The translations under genes and the position numbers were made by a program. The notes beneath the pieces were generated by a model. The model was not told the DNA's origin and did no database searches. It saw nothing but the letters and a program-made list of their open reading frames with translations. A stretch of DNA of 6,788 nucleotides from Bacillota bacterium (GTDB lineage Bacteria; Bacillota; Clostridia; Oscillospirales; Ruminococcaceae): the NCBI GenBank assembly GCA_029550985.1, contig JAKPGH010000314.1:1-6788 (forward strand). Direction: 5' to 3'. Within the stretch, counting starts at the first letter, position 1; each line of letters starts with the position of its first letter. This document shows positions 5,946 to 6,788 of the stretch, one piece after another.

Positions 5946-6788
5946 ATGAAAAAGTTTACAGCACTTTTATTGGTAGTGTGCCTCTCATTCCTGATGGCGG
6001 CATGCAATTCCACCACGGCACCAGCTTCGTCGCAGTCCAGTCAGGCGCCCGCTCCGGCATCGTCCAGCCAGGCGCCCGCCCCGCCGGCATCCAGCGCAGC
6101 TCCCGAAAGCAGCGCCCCGGAACAGAAAGAGCTGGTATTCGCCCTGCTTCCCAAAACCCTGACCAATCCTTACTTTGTGGCAATGCAGGAGTTTGCCGAA
6201 GCGGAAGCCGCCAAGCTGGGGATCAAGCTCGAATGCATCGCCCCTCCCGATGAAACCAAGGTGGAAGAGCAGATTGCCATGTTCGAGACCATGCTGGAAA
6301 AGAATGTGGACGCCATCCTGGTGGTACCCTGCGGCACCACCGAAATCGTAGCCTCCATTGAAAAGGCCAACGCCCAGGGAATCCCCGTCATCTGCCTGGA
6401 CACCAACGCCAGCGGCGGCAAGATCGCCACCTTCATCGGCACCAACAACTACGCCGGCGGAAAACTGGCGGGCGAGTGGGTCAGCGACACCATCGGCAGC
6501 GGAAAAATCTCCATCATCACCGGCACCCCCGGCAACAAGACCCATGAGGACCGTGTCAACGGCTTCCTGGACGGCATCAAAGGCAATCCCAATCTCGTCA
6601 TTGCCGGCGATGTGGTTCCAGCCTATTCCGACCGTGCCCAGGGCATGGCGCAGGCCGAAAACCTAATTACCGCCAACCCCGACATCAAGGTCATCTACTG
6701 CACCAACGACGAGATGGCCATGGGCGCCGGCGAAGCGGTGAAAGCCCGGGGCCTTTCCGACCAAATCACCGTCATCGGATTTGACGGC
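5946..6788 (+). CDS. Sugar ABC transporter substrate-binding lipoprotein, RbsB type (3'-truncated)
   Basis: The frame stays open to the window edge, showing 281 residues; perhaps 50-70 more are missing. The lipoprotein signal peptide MKKFTALLLVVCLSFLMAAC ends at Cys20, the likely lipidated anchor. A Ser/Ala/Pro/Gln linker (about 21-60) leads into a Peripla_BP_4 domain from about residue 62. Matching the ribose-binding protein from memory, NPYF (74-77) fits its NPFF, Asp152 fits Asp89, Arg203 fits Arg141, Asn254 (NDEMAMGA) fits Asn190 and Asp280 (GFDG) fits Asp215. Thr153 replaces the pocket Arg90, so ribose itself is uncertain and a related pentose, polyol or other small sugar is possible. 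The protein would sit outside the membrane and deliver its ligand to the permease encoded upstream. Confidence 0.95.
   Translation, partial: MKKFTALLLVVCLSFLMAACNSTTAPASSQSSQAPAPASSSQAPAPPASSAAPESSAPEQKELVFALLPKTLTNPYFVAMQEFAEAEAAKLGIKLECIAPPDETKVEEQIAMFETMLEKNVDAILVVPCGTTEIVASIEKANAQGIPVICLDTNASGGKIATFIGTNNYAGGKLAGEWVSDTIGSGKISIITGTPGNKTHEDRVNGFLDGIKGNPNLVIAGDVVPAYSDRAQGMAQAENLITANPDIKVIYCTNDEMAMGAGEAVKARGLSDQITVIGFDG
6036..6091 (+). repeat. Imperfect 27-30 bp tandem repeat in the lipoprotein linker
   Basis: Two adjacent units, 6036-6062 and from 6063 to about 6091, both begin tccag-caggcgcccgc (one base differs) and end in ggcatc. The second has a 3-bp insertion, so the frame is kept. They encode SSQAPAPAS-like sequence joining the lipid anchor to the binding domain. 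This probably reflects slippage in a low-complexity tether. Confidence 0.7.

Noticed and set aside
5012..6016. Long minus-strand open frame of 334 codons opposite the permease
   Set aside because: It mirrors the permease codon pattern, is rich in His, Gly, Asp and Gln with no recognisable domain, and the plus strand encodes a clear RbsC-type protein.

Overview
The window reads like a Clostridia-type Bacillota (Firmicutes) chromosome, moderately GC-rich. The signs are consensus AGGAGG-type ribosome binding sites at suitable distances, lipoprotein signal peptides on the secreted proteins (including the ABC binding protein), TTG start use, and a strong hairpin-plus-U-tract terminator. This assignment is an inference from style; no rRNA or other phylogenetic marker is present. 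All genes lie on the plus strand, apparently in two consecutive transcription units.

Unit 1 (1-2045) is the end of an operon. It begins with the C-terminal three quarters of a gamma-glutamyltransferase-family (Ntn-hydrolase) enzyme cut by the window edge. A small secreted lipoprotein follows that resembles the DUF6305 family. The unit closes with a terminator built on a 40-nt perfect palindrome. The GGT-like enzyme keeps the catalytic threonine but has changed the residues that in E. coli GGT hold the glutamyl alpha-amino group, so it may be an acylase/amidase with a different specificity. The lipoprotein appears to have lost a canonical ATG: an ACG codon sits where the start should be.

Unit 2 (about 2074 to beyond 6788) is a carbohydrate-type uptake and oxidation operon. 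It holds a zinc-dependent medium-chain dehydrogenase (COG1063-like), an RbsA-type double ATPase, an RbsC-type permease and an RbsB-type binding lipoprotein that runs off the right edge. ATPase and permease genes overlap by 26 bp. The binding protein follows an intercistronic hairpin and an excellent ribosome binding site, fitting its usual higher expression. The likely logic is uptake of an unphosphorylated sugar or polyol followed by NAD-linked oxidation. The substrate cannot be read from the sequence; the binding protein keeps most ribose-contact positions but replaces one key arginine.

No RNA genes, CRISPR arrays, insertion sequences, phage genes or attachment sites were seen. Most of the window is conventional metabolism and transport. 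The points most worth pursuing are the GGT active-site variant with its lipoprotein neighbour, and the ACG start.
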